A stretch of 7,470 bases of DNA from an uncultured Clostridia bacterium (GCA_946011705.1 CAMGCA010000087.1:1-7470); one strand, 5' to 3'; shown: positions 1 through 6,760, counted from the stretch's first letter. The notes: a model not told the origin generated them from the letters alone. Made by a program: numbers and translations.

Positions 1-80
1 AATATATGTTGCAATTTGTATATATTGTTGTAATAGATCTTTTCGAGTTACATTCAGTTTATTTTGAAATTCAGAGTCAT
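1..80 (-). other. AT-rich left edge carrying an out-of-frame continuation of the FAD oxidoreductase gene
   Basis: These 80 bases are about 24% GC, whereas bases 81-160 are about 68% GC. The minus-strand frame of the oxidoreductase reaches TGA at 56-54, followed soon by TAA. One base of frame shift away, the same strand reads on without a stop to base 1 as [18 protein letters not shown], which is what one expects after QPMTLxFxI in this family. This is therefore coding sequence of the same gene or a close homologue, joined out of frame. An assembly chimera at the contig end is the simplest reading; natural gene decay or recombination with a low-GC homologue remains possible. Confidence 0.55.
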
Positions 81-623
81 GGGCTGGGCCAGATGGTCGG
101 ATTCCCGGCCATAGCAGCTGGTGACACCGGCGCTGGAAGCCACATCCGCATCCGCCGAAGCATCCACGAAGGTGGCAGCATGAATCCGATAGTAGCCGCC
201 CTTGGTAAAGACAACGACCGCCGCGATCCGATCACCGTCCATCTCACACTGGGTAAACACAGTGTGATACATCAGCGTAACGCCAGAGGCGATGCACATA
301 TCCTCCCAGACGATCTTCATCCCTTCGGGATCGAAGGCAGTGGTGGAGGAGCAGAAGCCCACCGCGTCCGGAATGTGTCCGGTGGAAAAGCCCCGGCGGA
401 TCATCTCGTCTACCATTTCCTGCGGAATTCCCCGGACGACCTGCACGTCTCCCGCGTGATAAGTCATCTGAGGGGCAGTGCCGCAGGCGGTCAGCGCGCC
501 GCCCAGGTATCCGTTCTGCTCCACAAGAAGCGTCTTCGCGCCGCCCCGGGCGCTGGCGATGGCGGCTACGGTACCGGCGGGACCGCCGCCAATGACCACC
601 ACGTCAAACTGTAGTTCTTTCAT
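54..623 (-). CDS. FAD-dependent oxidoreductase, N-terminal part, broken by an in-frame stop near the window edge
   Basis: Flavoprotein with an N-terminal dinucleotide-binding fold. Residues 8-17 read [10 protein letters not shown], giving the GxGxxG loop (G12, G14, G17). The acidic residue ending the second strand (E35 in LLVEQ) would bind the ADP ribose of FAD. Residues 152-166 ([15 protein letters not shown]) resemble the DATGDGDVAxxAG motif of the FAD_oxidored family (PF12831 type), and GRESD..QPMTL follows as in that family. The ATG at 623 is chosen because AGGAGG lies 9 nt upstream; it overlaps the end of the preceding peptidase-like gene by 20 nt, implying translational coupling. Family members usually exceed 400 residues, but this frame stops after 189 at 54-56. 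A related-looking continuation ([13 protein letters not shown]) lies in another frame, so the gene is frameshifted or misassembled. Substrate unknown; the operon suggests oxidation of an intermediate produced or imported by its neighbours. Confidence 0.85.
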   Translation of the reverse strand: MKELQFDVVVIGGGPAGTVAAIASARGGAKTLLVEQNGYLGGALTACGTAPQMTYHAGDVQVVRGIPQEMVDEMIRRGFSTGHIPDAVGFCSSTTAFDPEGMKIVWEDMCIASGVTLMYHTVFTQCEMDGDRIAAVVVFTKGGYYRIHAATFVDASADADVASSAGVTSCYGRESDHLAQPMTLNFKIN

Positions 624-1176
624 TTCCCTGTTCCTCCTGTTCCAGTCGTTGGTAATAGGTTCTTGCAAAGGCGTGGGCGCCGATCTCGGACAGTGCCCGG
701 ATCCCGATGCGGCCGATTTTCAGCGGGCCTATCCTCAGCATGGGCACCTGATAGTCCCGGCTGGTAAGTCCAAGCTTCGTGCACTCCAGAAAGTGGAAAT
801 ATTCGTGGCTCAGAATCATATTCTGTGCCTGACGCGGCTCCATGTGATTCTGCTCCGCCCAGAGAGCGATGGATTTCAGATACAGATTGATCTCATTTTT
901 CCCGGACAGATAGTCGCTGAAATAGCGCTGGCTGCCCACAACATAATCCGTATCCCTGGTCAGAATTTTCAGCCCGCTGTCTTCGGCGATCCGAAAGAAA
1001 TCCCGTTCCCCATGGTATTCTTCATATACAGCATAGGCGGCAGCCTCCCCTTTTTTCCAGGCCGTGTCCACGATCCCGGCCCGGTCTTCCTCGGGTATCT
1101 TTTCATAGCAGGGGTCGTAAGTCAGCTCCCGCATGGCCAGCTCCCGTCCCGGGAACGGCATCGTATAGCCCGGCAT
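604..1176 (-). CDS. Putative zinc metallopeptidase, ImmA/IrrE (M78)-like
   Basis: Protein of 190 residues with a gluzincin-type signature. HEYFH at residues 124-128 is a true HExxH motif (two zinc-ligand histidines and the catalytic glutamate). About 36 residues later [10 protein letters not shown] supplies a candidate third ligand (E164), matching the ExxAxxFA pattern of ImmA/IrrE-type peptidases. The segment before it ([12 protein letters not shown]) resembles the strand that precedes the active-site helix in that family. No signal peptide or membrane segment is visible, so it should be cytoplasmic. The ATG at 1176 is preferred because GAGGTGG lies 5 nt upstream, overlapping the stop region of the hydantoinase-like gene; GTG codons at 1185 and 1182 are alternatives. 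It ends 20 nt inside the following FAD gene. ImmA/IrrE peptidases usually cleave repressors or act in stress responses, so one inside a metabolic operon is unexpected. The real family may be a distinct, undescribed one. Confidence 0.7.
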   Translation of the reverse strand: MPGYTMPFPGRELAMRELTYDPCYEKIPEEDRAGIVDTAWKKGEAAAYAVYEEYHGERDFFRIAEDSGLKILTRDTDYVVGSQRYFSDYLSGKNEINLYLKSIALWAEQNHMEPRQAQNMILSHEYFHFLECTKLGLTSRDYQVPMLRIGPLKIGRIGIRALSEIGAHAFARTYYQRLEQEEQGNERTTV

Positions 1177-1186
1177 AAACACCACC

Positions 1187-3334
1187 TCAGGTGTCGGTGC
1201 GGTTGGTTGCGGCCAGGATCAGAGGCGTGTCCTCCCCGTAGCCGGCCAGCTCCACCTCAGCCAGCGAGTAGACCTGATCGGCGCTGCTCATACCGGAAAG
1301 GTCGATCACCTTCTTGTTCAGGATCACGTAGAAGTTGGGCAGATTCGTACCGCCGTCATTGTATTCCGTCAATTCCTCCAGCAGGAACTCGGTATCCTTT
1401 CTCCAGCCCTTTACACTGGACTGACGGATCATGGCATTGTTCTTCTGCAGACGGATGACGCCCTCCTCGTCGATCAGACGCAGCGGATGGGTGACCTTCT
1501 TTACCAGGCCAAACAGCTTCTTTTCCACCCGATCCATGGTAACGGCGTAGACAAAACTGTTTTCTGCCGCGACACGCAGCTGAGACGCCTCTGTGGACAG
1601 ATTCTCCGCGGCGATCTTCAGCAGCTCTTCCTTACTCAGCAGCTTCTGCGTCAGATCCTTGCTTCGCAGCTCCGTGGTACCCACGGCGATGGCACGGACA
1701 ACATGGCGCTGGGTATCGATCTCCACAGTGACCTCTACGGTGCCGGGGGCCGCGCCGGTTCGGATGGCCTTCTGCTCGGCTTCCCGGCGGACACTGATGA
1801 TATCGTCGTCGGTGGGATTGGTGATGGAGCGTTCCACCATGTCACGAACCATGGCCAGGGCCACACCGATGGTGGAGATCACGGGCGCGTTTTTGGCAAT
1901 GCGGAACTTCTGGTTCATGGTCTGCGCCAGGTGGGGAACCACGGTGGACGCGCCGCCGCCGCCGCCCACGAAGCAGGTGGTGCGGGGATCCATCTTATAA
2001 TCCTTCATCAGCTGCGCGGCAACCTTGCCGTTCTTCTCCGCGGCGAAGGCCAGCACCTTGCGGGCGGCTTCCTCTACGGTGCAGCCCATGTTATCTGCCA
2101 AAGGCTTCCAGGCTTTCACGGCGGCCTCTTTGCAGCCGGCGGCGTAGTCGCCTTCCTTCACATATCCGGCGATGTTTGCTGCGCCGGACATGGTCAGAGC
2201 AACCCGGACGCCGTTGCCGCACTCGATACAGGCATACTCAGGGTCGGTCGCCATGGGGCGCACGGCAACCAGCTTGGGCTCCACGATCAGGTTGGGGTCG
2301 GTATAGACTTCATAGTCGAGAGCCGCAATGTGGGCACTTCTGGGGCCGGTGGAGACTGCCTTTCCGTCCTTGATCTGAACCATGGAGCCGCCGCCGATGC
2401 CAACCGTGCGCACGTCCAGCGAGTTGAGGTAGGTCTTATGCCCGCCGACCTCCGCGTACTGGATCATCACCTTGCCGTCCTTGACACAGGAGATATCGGT
2501 GGAGGTACCACCGACCTCGAAGAAAATACCATCGGTCAGCTTTTCGTACATCAGCGCGCCGGCGACACCCGCGGCAGGGCCGGACAGAATGGTCAGAATG
2601 GGACGGCTGCGGACCTCATCCACCGTCATAACGCCGCCGTCGCAGCGCATGACCATCAGAGGGCTGGTAATTCCGGCAGCCTTGATGCTGTCGTCGGTCA
2701 TGGTCGCGGCTTCCAGCATTTTGGGCATGATGGAGGCATTGATGACAGCGGTACGGGTACGGATGCGCAGGCCGTAGAGCTTGGAAATGTCGTTGGTCGC
2801 GGTGGCGGGAAGATTCTCCTCGGCGCAGACCTTCACGGCCAAATTCTCGTTGGCAGGGTCATCCACGCTGAACGCCTCGGCCGCCACAAAAGAGGCGGCG
2901 CCTTGCTGTCTCAGATTCTCCACAGCAGTTCGAATGGCAGCTTCCACATCGCCGGACGCGTCGGCATACTCATTTTCGCTGGGCAGGAATTTGCCGGCAG
3001 CCAGTTCGATCTGTCCCATGGAGGTGTCGGACTTGCTCTTGGCACCCTGGAGCCCGGAACCGATGGTGATGATGCCCACGTTCGCCACATCACCCTCCAG
3101 CAGCGCGTTTGTGGCCTGAGTCGTTCCGTGGGCGATAAACGTCACATCTTCGGGAGCGATATTGTGCTCTTCCATGACTCTGTGCAGAACCTGCACGATA
3201 CCCGCTGCCACACCCTCTTTGGCGGAGTGGGTGGTGGGGACCTTTACCGTTCCGATCAGCTCATAAGTATCGTTGTCAATGGCGACGGCATCCGTAAAGG
3301 TGCCTCCCACATCAATACCGATTCGGACTTTCAT
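1187..3334 (-). CDS. Hydantoinase/oxoprolinase family protein (HyuA-like ATPase)
   Basis: A 715-residue member of the ASKHA-fold hydantoinase A/oxoprolinase family. These proteins use ATP to activate an amide or carbonyl substrate, as in 5-oxoprolinase, N-methylhydantoinase and the acetone or acetophenone carboxylases. Visible motifs in order: DVGGTFTD at 8-15 (first phosphate loop), HGTTQATNALLEG at 69-81, MRCDGGVM at 229-236, LSGPAAGVAGA at 250-260, EVGGTSTDIS at 273-282 (second phosphate loop), VGIGGGS at 311-317 and FVGGGGGAS at 455-463 (nucleotide-binding glycine loop). Residues from about 510 to 715 form a C-terminal region that I cannot assign by eye. The ATG at 3334 follows an AAAGGAGAG ribosome site with 6 nt spacing. 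No HyuB-type partner is present: the next genes are a peptidase-like protein and a flavoprotein. The family is certain; the substrate is not. Confidence 0.93.
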   Translation of the reverse strand: MKVRIGIDVGGTFTDAVAIDNDTYELIGTVKVPTTHSAKEGVAAGIVQVLHRVMEEHNIAPEDVTFIAHGTTQATNALLEGDVANVGIITIGSGLQGAKSKSDTSMGQIELAAGKFLPSENEYADASGDVEAAIRTAVENLRQQGAASFVAAEAFSVDDPANENLAVKVCAEENLPATATNDISKLYGLRIRTRTAVINASIMPKMLEAATMTDDSIKAAGITSPLMVMRCDGGVMTVDEVRSRPILTILSGPAAGVAGALMYEKLTDGIFFEVGGTSTDISCVKDGKVMIQYAEVGGHKTYLNSLDVRTVGIGGGSMVQIKDGKAVSTGPRSAHIAALDYEVYTDPNLIVEPKLVAVRPMATDPEYACIECGNGVRVALTMSGAANIAGYVKEGDYAAGCKEAAVKAWKPLADNMGCTVEEAARKVLAFAAEKNGKVAAQLMKDYKMDPRTTCFVGGGGGASTVVPHLAQTMNQKFRIAKNAPVISTIGVALAMVRDMVERSITNPTDDDIISVRREAEQKAIRTGAAPGTVEVTVEIDTQRHVVRAIAVGTTELRSKDLTQKLLSKEELLKIAAENLSTEASQLRVAAENSFVYAVTMDRVEKKLFGLVKKVTHPLRLIDEEGVIRLQKNNAMIRQSSVKGWRKDTEFLLEELTEYNDGGTNLPNFYVILNKKVIDLSGMSSADQVYSLAEVELAGYGEDTPLILAATNRTDT

Positions 3335-3382
3335 TGTATTCTCTCCTTTGCATAGCGTTCATTTGCGTTTTATGTCGTATTC

Positions 3383-3437
3383 ATTCGGAAACACGCAGAC
3401 AAGTGCAGACACTGCCCGCATCTCCCTGTTTCCGAAT
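3383..3437. repeat. 11-bp perfect inverted repeat in the transporter-hyuA gap
   Basis: ATTCGGAAACA at 3383-3393 is exactly complementary to TGTTTCCGAAT at 3427-3437, with 33 nt between. In the minus-strand transcript this could close a long stem, with smaller internal pairings such as GCAG-TGT-CTGC inside. Each arm also contains the octamer TTTCCGAA or its complement, which recurs beside the regulator promoter, so the arms may instead be protein-binding half-sites. Confidence 0.6.
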
Positions 3438-3466
3438 ATGGAGCGCCGGCTGAGCCGGCGCTCCAT
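3438..3466. repeat. Perfect 13-bp GC-rich hairpin with a 3-nt loop between transporter and hyuA
   Basis: GGAGCGCCGGC (3440-3450) and GCCGGCGCTCC (3454-3464) are fully complementary around the loop TGA. The stem extends by two A-T pairs to 3438 and 3466. It abuts the inverted repeat ending at 3437, so both stems could stack in RNA. No run of T follows on either strand, so it is not a standard intrinsic terminator. It may limit read-through, protect the upstream mRNA after processing, or be a mobile REP-like palindrome. The rest of the 221-bp gap (3335-3555) shows only the ribosome site of hyuA and no convincing promoter or gene. Confidence 0.75.
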
Positions 3467-3555
3467 GGAAAGACGGGATTTGTGGCTTAGGGCATCACCG
3501 CATACTGGGTCAAAAGATCCGCCGAAGCCCGCAGCTCCCATTGTGCGACGTTGCC

Positions 3556-4857
3556 TTAGAAGTACAGGACCGCGCTGATCACGACGCCCACTACAGCCAG
3601 CGCCCACAGGTAGGGCAGCAGCTTGCGGGTGATCTGGTTGACGTCAACCTCAGCAAAGTTGGCTGTCCAGACATTCTGGGTATTGGTGGGGTCGCCGCAG
3701 CCCTGGATACGCTCGGCAGCCAGGAACGCGCCCATAACGGCCATGGGATTCAGGGTGCCCAGGCCAATGATCAGGGCGGCAATGCCGGAGCCAAGACCAA
3801 ACAGGTTCATGGGTCCGCGGTACAGGGACAGAGGTGCCAGCAGGGCAAAGAACAGGATGTAGCCGACTCTGCCGGTGGGAACGACCTTCAGCAGGAAGGG
3901 GTTCAGAACTTCCTTGACCATGGGGTTGGTCACAGCCAGATACAGAATGCCGATGCCAACCATCAGGATGACGGCGGGGCCTGCGTCGGTAATGCCGTCG
4001 TAGCAGCTCTTGGTCAGCATATTCATGGACTTCTTAAAGGACTTGGAAGTGAATACCAGCGCCCAGATGATACCAACCACGAAGGCAGGGCAGACAGGAA
4101 CCTTCAGGAACGCGACCAGAACAATGGGGATCAGGGGGGAGATCATCGCCAGAGCGCCGGTGACGCCCTTGAGCTGGCGGGACTCCTCCACATCACCGGT
4201 AGGAGCAGAGAAAGCGAACTTGATGCCGTTCTTCTTGAATTCCACAATGATCAGGACGATGGTGGCGATCAGGGTCGCAATGAGCATATAGATCTCGAAG
4301 CTCTTGATCTGCTCCATCTCCAGAGAGAAGATATTGGAGAAGCTCTTCCAGTTGGCAATGTTGAAGGTCAGGCCGGTGCTGAAAGCCATCAGGAAGATGC
4401 AGGCGGCGCTGCCCGCGGGAACGCCGACAGAGACCAGAATGGGAAGCACAATGCTGCCGACCATGATGATGGAGCCCAGGCCGTTCAGAGTGGTGAACAG
4501 CAGAGCTACAGCGATCACCATGATGATCGTGACGACCAGGGGACGGTCGCCACCCAGCTCAGCGCTCTTTTTGATGATGTTTTCGGTGATGCCGGTCTTG
4601 TTCATGATCTGGCCCAGCCACGCGCCGAAAATAACGGCCATGATGGCGCTTCCCATACGGACCGTTCCGGCTTCAAAGACGGTCTGCAGCCAGCCGATCG
4701 CTTTTCCGTCCGCGTCAACACCAACGGCGGGAACACCCGCGATGATGCAGATGACGACCGCCATCAGCGGAAGCGCGAGCAGCGTGGGAATCTTCTTCGT
4801 CATCATAAGTGCCGCAATGACGAGGAAGGCAATGATAATCAGGGTACCTTGCAACAT
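3556..4857 (-). CDS. Ion-transporter superfamily permease (CitMHS/GntP-like organic anion transporter)
   Basis: A 433-residue integral membrane protein with about 12 or 13 hydrophobic segments (roughly 5-20, 24-42, 67-84, 105-124, 127-146, 149-166, 188-206, 236-252, 254-270, 293-310, 331-346, 354-378, 413-432). The layout is of two halves, split by a polar loop around 207-235. Conserved-looking polar stretches are FTTLNGLGSI at 121-130 and GCGDPTNTQNVWTANF at 386-401, each in the second part of a half, as expected for the substrate and cation sites of this superfamily. Such permeases import organic acids such as citrate, gluconate or C4-dicarboxylates with protons or sodium. The ATG at 4857 follows AAGGAG with good spacing. 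It sits 43 nt after the TIM-barrel gene and upstream of hyuA, consistent with uptake of the pathway substrate. The subfamily within the superfamily is uncertain. Confidence 0.82.
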   Translation of the reverse strand: MLQGTLIIIAFLVIAALMMTKKIPTLLALPLMAVVICIIAGVPAVGVDADGKAIGWLQTVFEAGTVRMGSAIMAVIFGAWLGQIMNKTGITENIIKKSAELGGDRPLVVTIIMVIAVALLFTTLNGLGSIIMVGSIVLPILVSVGVPAGSAACIFLMAFSTGLTFNIANWKSFSNIFSLEMEQIKSFEIYMLIATLIATIVLIIVEFKKNGIKFAFSAPTGDVEESRQLKGVTGALAMISPLIPIVLVAFLKVPVCPAFVVGIIWALVFTSKSFKKSMNMLTKSCYDGITDAGPAVILMVGIGILYLAVTNPMVKEVLNPFLLKVVPTGRVGYILFFALLAPLSLYRGPMNLFGLGSGIAALIIGLGTLNPMAVMGAFLAAERIQGCGDPTNTQNVWTANFAEVDVNQITRKLLPYLWALAVVGVVISAVLYF

Positions 4858-4900
4858 AGTATCTACTCCTTCTAACTTTCTGGGCTTTCACCCAATTTAT

Positions 4901-5623
4901 TTACAGCCGCTTTTGCGGATGTGACGGGGGAAGATCATCCACTGCCTTTCTGAACGCAGCGGACGCGTCGTAAACCTGGCGCGGGCCGGGGTCGGTACCC
5001 ATAACCACCGCGCCGATCATGATCGCCTTGCAGCCGGCGTGGTACAGGTGACTGACCTCGGAGGGCTGGATCCTTCGCTGGGTCGGGATCAGGCAGGGCT
5101 TCGCCGTTTTGACAGCAATGCTTTGAAAACGCAGAATGTCATCATAGCACAGCGCCGTTCCGTAATATTCACCCGGCAGGATAGAGCACTCCAGGACATC
5201 AATATCCGAATCCCGGACAGCGTCCAGTGTTTCCGGGGTATAGCCGGAATCAATGGCCACCATTTTTGTCAGAACCGGGCTTTCCATCATGTGGCAGGGG
5301 AGATTTCGGCTGTAGGCGCTGAAAAAAGCCAGCCCCATCTGTTCCAGCTCCCGCCGCTCCCCGGGGGTAATGAAGGTCTCCGCGCCGCCGGGAACCAGGC
5401 CAACCGGAACCTCACCGCACAGCGTGATCAGCTGACGGAGAAATTCCCGGTTTTCGGCATAGGTGCCGAAGGTATGGCCGCTGGCCCGGTGCCACACATT
5501 ACAGTGGACTTTGATGGCCTGCGCCCCGGCGTCCAGCGCCGCCCGGGCCAGATCAAGATCGTTGGCGGGGAGGCTTACCACCAGCGTGAAGGAATTGCTC
5601 TCGATCATCTGCCTGAAATTCAT
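4901..5623 (-). CDS. TIM-barrel protein of unknown reaction (phosphate-binding-barrel-like)
   Basis: A 240-residue soluble protein that I do not recognise as a named enzyme. The alternating pattern fits a (beta/alpha)8 barrel: strands near FTLVVSLPA (12-20), AQAIKVHCN (34-42), VPVGLVPGG (72-80), GLAFFSAY (97-104), MVAIDSG (121-127), IDVLECSILPGEYYG (141-155), PCLIPTQR (176-183) and KAIMIGAVVMG (199-209). The last, a glycine-hydrophobic run after a surface helix, resembles the phosphate-binding loop of ribulose-phosphate-binding barrels such as HisA, TrpA or NanE. Likely active-site residues at strand ends are K38, H40, N42, D125, E145 and R183; this is inference. The ATG at 5623 is chosen over GTG codons at 5644 and 5641 because a strong GGAGGAGGAG lies just upstream. 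It begins 21 nt after the regulator stop and precedes the transporter, so it probably acts on the same substrate. Confidence 0.75.
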   Translation of the reverse strand: MNFRQMIESNSFTLVVSLPANDLDLARAALDAGAQAIKVHCNVWHRASGHTFGTYAENREFLRQLITLCGEVPVGLVPGGAETFITPGERRELEQMGLAFFSAYSRNLPCHMMESPVLTKMVAIDSGYTPETLDAVRDSDIDVLECSILPGEYYGTALCYDDILRFQSIAVKTAKPCLIPTQRRIQPSEVSHLYHAGCKAIMIGAVVMGTDPGPRQVYDASAAFRKAVDDLPPSHPQKRL

Positions 5624-5644
5624 GGTCTCCTCCTCCTTCACCAC

Positions 5645-6646
5645 TTATACCGCGCCTTCCAGGCGAACCTGGATACACTTTGCCCGGACGCGTGCGGCAA
5701 ATCCAATGGCAGTGCGCTCCCGGCTGCCCTCCCGGATCAGAACGATATCCGGTTTCTTTCCCTGAGTAAAGCGGGTGCTGACGCAGCCGCGCAGCTCCTC
5801 CAGAAAGCACTCCGAAAGCGTCTGCTTTCCCGCAATCAGGACGGTATCCAGGCGGAACATGGCATACAGGATATTCAGAAGCATCGCCAGCCGGCATACA
5901 AGAGGCTTTTCCTTCTCGGAAGGGGCCTCCTCCGGCAGCATGGACGACAAATCCTCTACGAAGTGATCTTTCAGCGTGACGGTGCCCCCATCGATCTGAA
6001 GAACCGTCCGGATCTGCGCGCCCAGCTGGATATGTGCTACATTCCGCTTTTCCATGCCCGCCTCCCGGATCACGTCCGTTACGGTAAAGGCGGCCACGGA
6101 ATCTTCCAGTACCGGCACCCGGAATTGTGTTTTCAGAGCATCCTTCAGGGAGATATTTGCCGCCTCATAGCCGGTGGAGTACATGACATGGACCCCCTGT
6201 TCCCGTACGGCCTCCTGAAACCGGATTCCGATCCCCGCCAAAGGCTCTGCCCGGGGCACGTCCACGATCTCTTTCGCCACCGCGGAAAATATGCTGTTTC
6301 CGTCCATGAATCTGATGCGGATCTGTCTGGTAGACAGAATTTTGAGCCGCATACTGAGTGTTGTAATGTAGATACAGCCGTGAGATATCTCCAGCACCAA
6401 CAGATATCCGAGGGAATTGCTGACCGTCAGCTCTGTTCTAGCCCGTCCGGCCGTGATGATCTTTGTTCCGCTTTCTTCAATGATACCGCGCTTCAAAAGA
6501 TCCGCGGTTAGGCTGGTAACCGTACTTGGAGAGAGCTGTGTTTTTTCAGCCAGCTCGATTCGGGAAAGACCGTTTCCACTCAGGATGGTTTGCAGAATCA
6601 GCAGCTGATTGCCGGTCTTTGTTTCTTTATGTCCGAGTTTCTTCAT
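5645..6646 (-). CDS. ROK-like transcriptional regulator with degenerate sugar domain
   Basis: A 333-residue protein with an N-terminal winged helix-turn-helix (about 13-60; LSRIELAEKTQLSPSTVTSL at 27-46 holds the helices). GRARTEL at 68-74 follows at the place of the GRPxxxL linker of ROK repressors (NagC, Mlc, XylR). The C-terminal part aligns in outline: LVLEISHG (83-90) at the GVDIG strand, PVLEDSVAAF (178-187) at the ENDANAAA motif, QLGAQIRTVLQIDGG (207-221) at GTGIGAGIILDG, and LAMLLNILYAMFRLDTVLIAG near 253-273 at the conserved helix-strand. However, the GTGIG loop is changed and the CxCGxxGCxE zinc site is absent. The protein is also shorter than usual ROK regulators, so it probably senses something other than a sugar. 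The start at 6646 has only a weak ribosome site (AGAGG, far upstream). Two palindromes in its leader suggest autoregulation and control of the downstream operon. Confidence 0.82.
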   Translation of the reverse strand: MKKLGHKETKTGNQLLILQTILSGNGLSRIELAEKTQLSPSTVTSLTADLLKRGIIEESGTKIITAGRARTELTVSNSLGYLLVLEISHGCIYITTLSMRLKILSTRQIRIRFMDGNSIFSAVAKEIVDVPRAEPLAGIGIRFQEAVREQGVHVMYSTGYEAANISLKDALKTQFRVPVLEDSVAAFTVTDVIREAGMEKRNVAHIQLGAQIRTVLQIDGGTVTLKDHFVEDLSSMLPEEAPSEKEKPLVCRLAMLLNILYAMFRLDTVLIAGKQTLSECFLEELRGCVSTRFTQGKKPDIVLIREGSRERTAIGFAARVRAKCIQVRLEGAV

Positions 6647-6673
6647 CTATTTCACAAGCCTCTGCTTCAAGCT

Positions 6674-6692
6674 AAATTCGGGATTCGAATTT
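6674..6692. promoter_or_regulatory. Candidate operator 2: palindrome AAATTCG-N5-CGAATTT
   Basis: The 7-bp arms at 6674-6680 and 6686-6692 are perfect complements around a 5-nt spacer. The core TTCG-N5-CGAA is identical in design to the neighbouring palindrome, and the two centres (6683 and 6704) are 21 bp apart, about two helical turns. It lies in the regulator leader and is a plausible second repressor site. Confidence 0.55.
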
Positions 6693-6715
6693 CTTATTTC
6701 GTTTTCCGAAATAAG
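6693..6715. promoter_or_regulatory. Candidate operator 1: palindrome CTTATTTCG-N5-CGAAATAAG
   Basis: Perfect 9-bp arms at 6693-6701 and 6707-6715 flank a 5-nt spacer. The arrangement resembles the TTATTTcg...cgAAATAA style of NagC/Mlc-type ROK operators (known from that family). The site lies just downstream of the predicted minus-strand transcription start, where bound protein would block the regulator and the operon behind it. Confidence 0.65.
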
Positions 6716-6724
6716 TGCATTGAT

Positions 6725-6752
6725 ATCTTATCATATCGGCAGATATTTTCAA
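6725..6752 (-). promoter_or_regulatory. Promoter of the regulator and probably of the whole operon
   Basis: On the minus strand TTGAAA (6752-6747) as -35 and TAAGAT (6730-6725) as -10 are separated by 16 bp. The bases TGA precede the -10, giving an extended -10. Transcription would begin near 6718, leaving a leader of about 70 nt that contains both palindromes. The region is AT-rich relative to the coding sequence around it. Confidence 0.5.
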
Positions 6753-6760
6753 TACGCAAT

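Noticed and set aside
54..66. Programmed -1 ribosomal frameshift in the FAD gene at the A-ATA-AAC region
   Set aside because: The site does not fit the X-XXY-YYZ slippery pattern and coincides with a sharp GC switch at the window edge, so an assembly or sequence error is more likely.
1487..3355. Very long plus-strand open frame opposite the hydantoinase-like gene
   Set aside because: The product is rich in G, H, D and Q with no domain pattern, as expected from the antisense of a GC-rich-codon gene; the minus-strand frame has clear family motifs and a ribosome site.
3438..3466. Intrinsic terminator after the transporter
   Set aside because: The stem is strong, but no T-tract follows on either strand, so it is listed as a hairpin of unknown role.
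3359..3607. Small minus-strand frame in the transporter-hyuA gap encoding an arginine-rich peptide with a repeated SMERR/SRRS pattern
   Set aside because: The repeated residues come simply from the perfect hairpin at 3438-3466, there is no ribosome site, and the frame overlaps the transporter end.
3541..4875. Long plus-strand open frame opposite the transporter
   Set aside because: Extremely polar, repetitive composition mirrors the antisense of a hydrophobic membrane protein; no ribosome site or homology signal.
5039..6511. Plus-strand open frame of 490 codons spanning the TIM-barrel and regulator genes
   Set aside because: It lies antisense to two well supported genes and shows no domain pattern.
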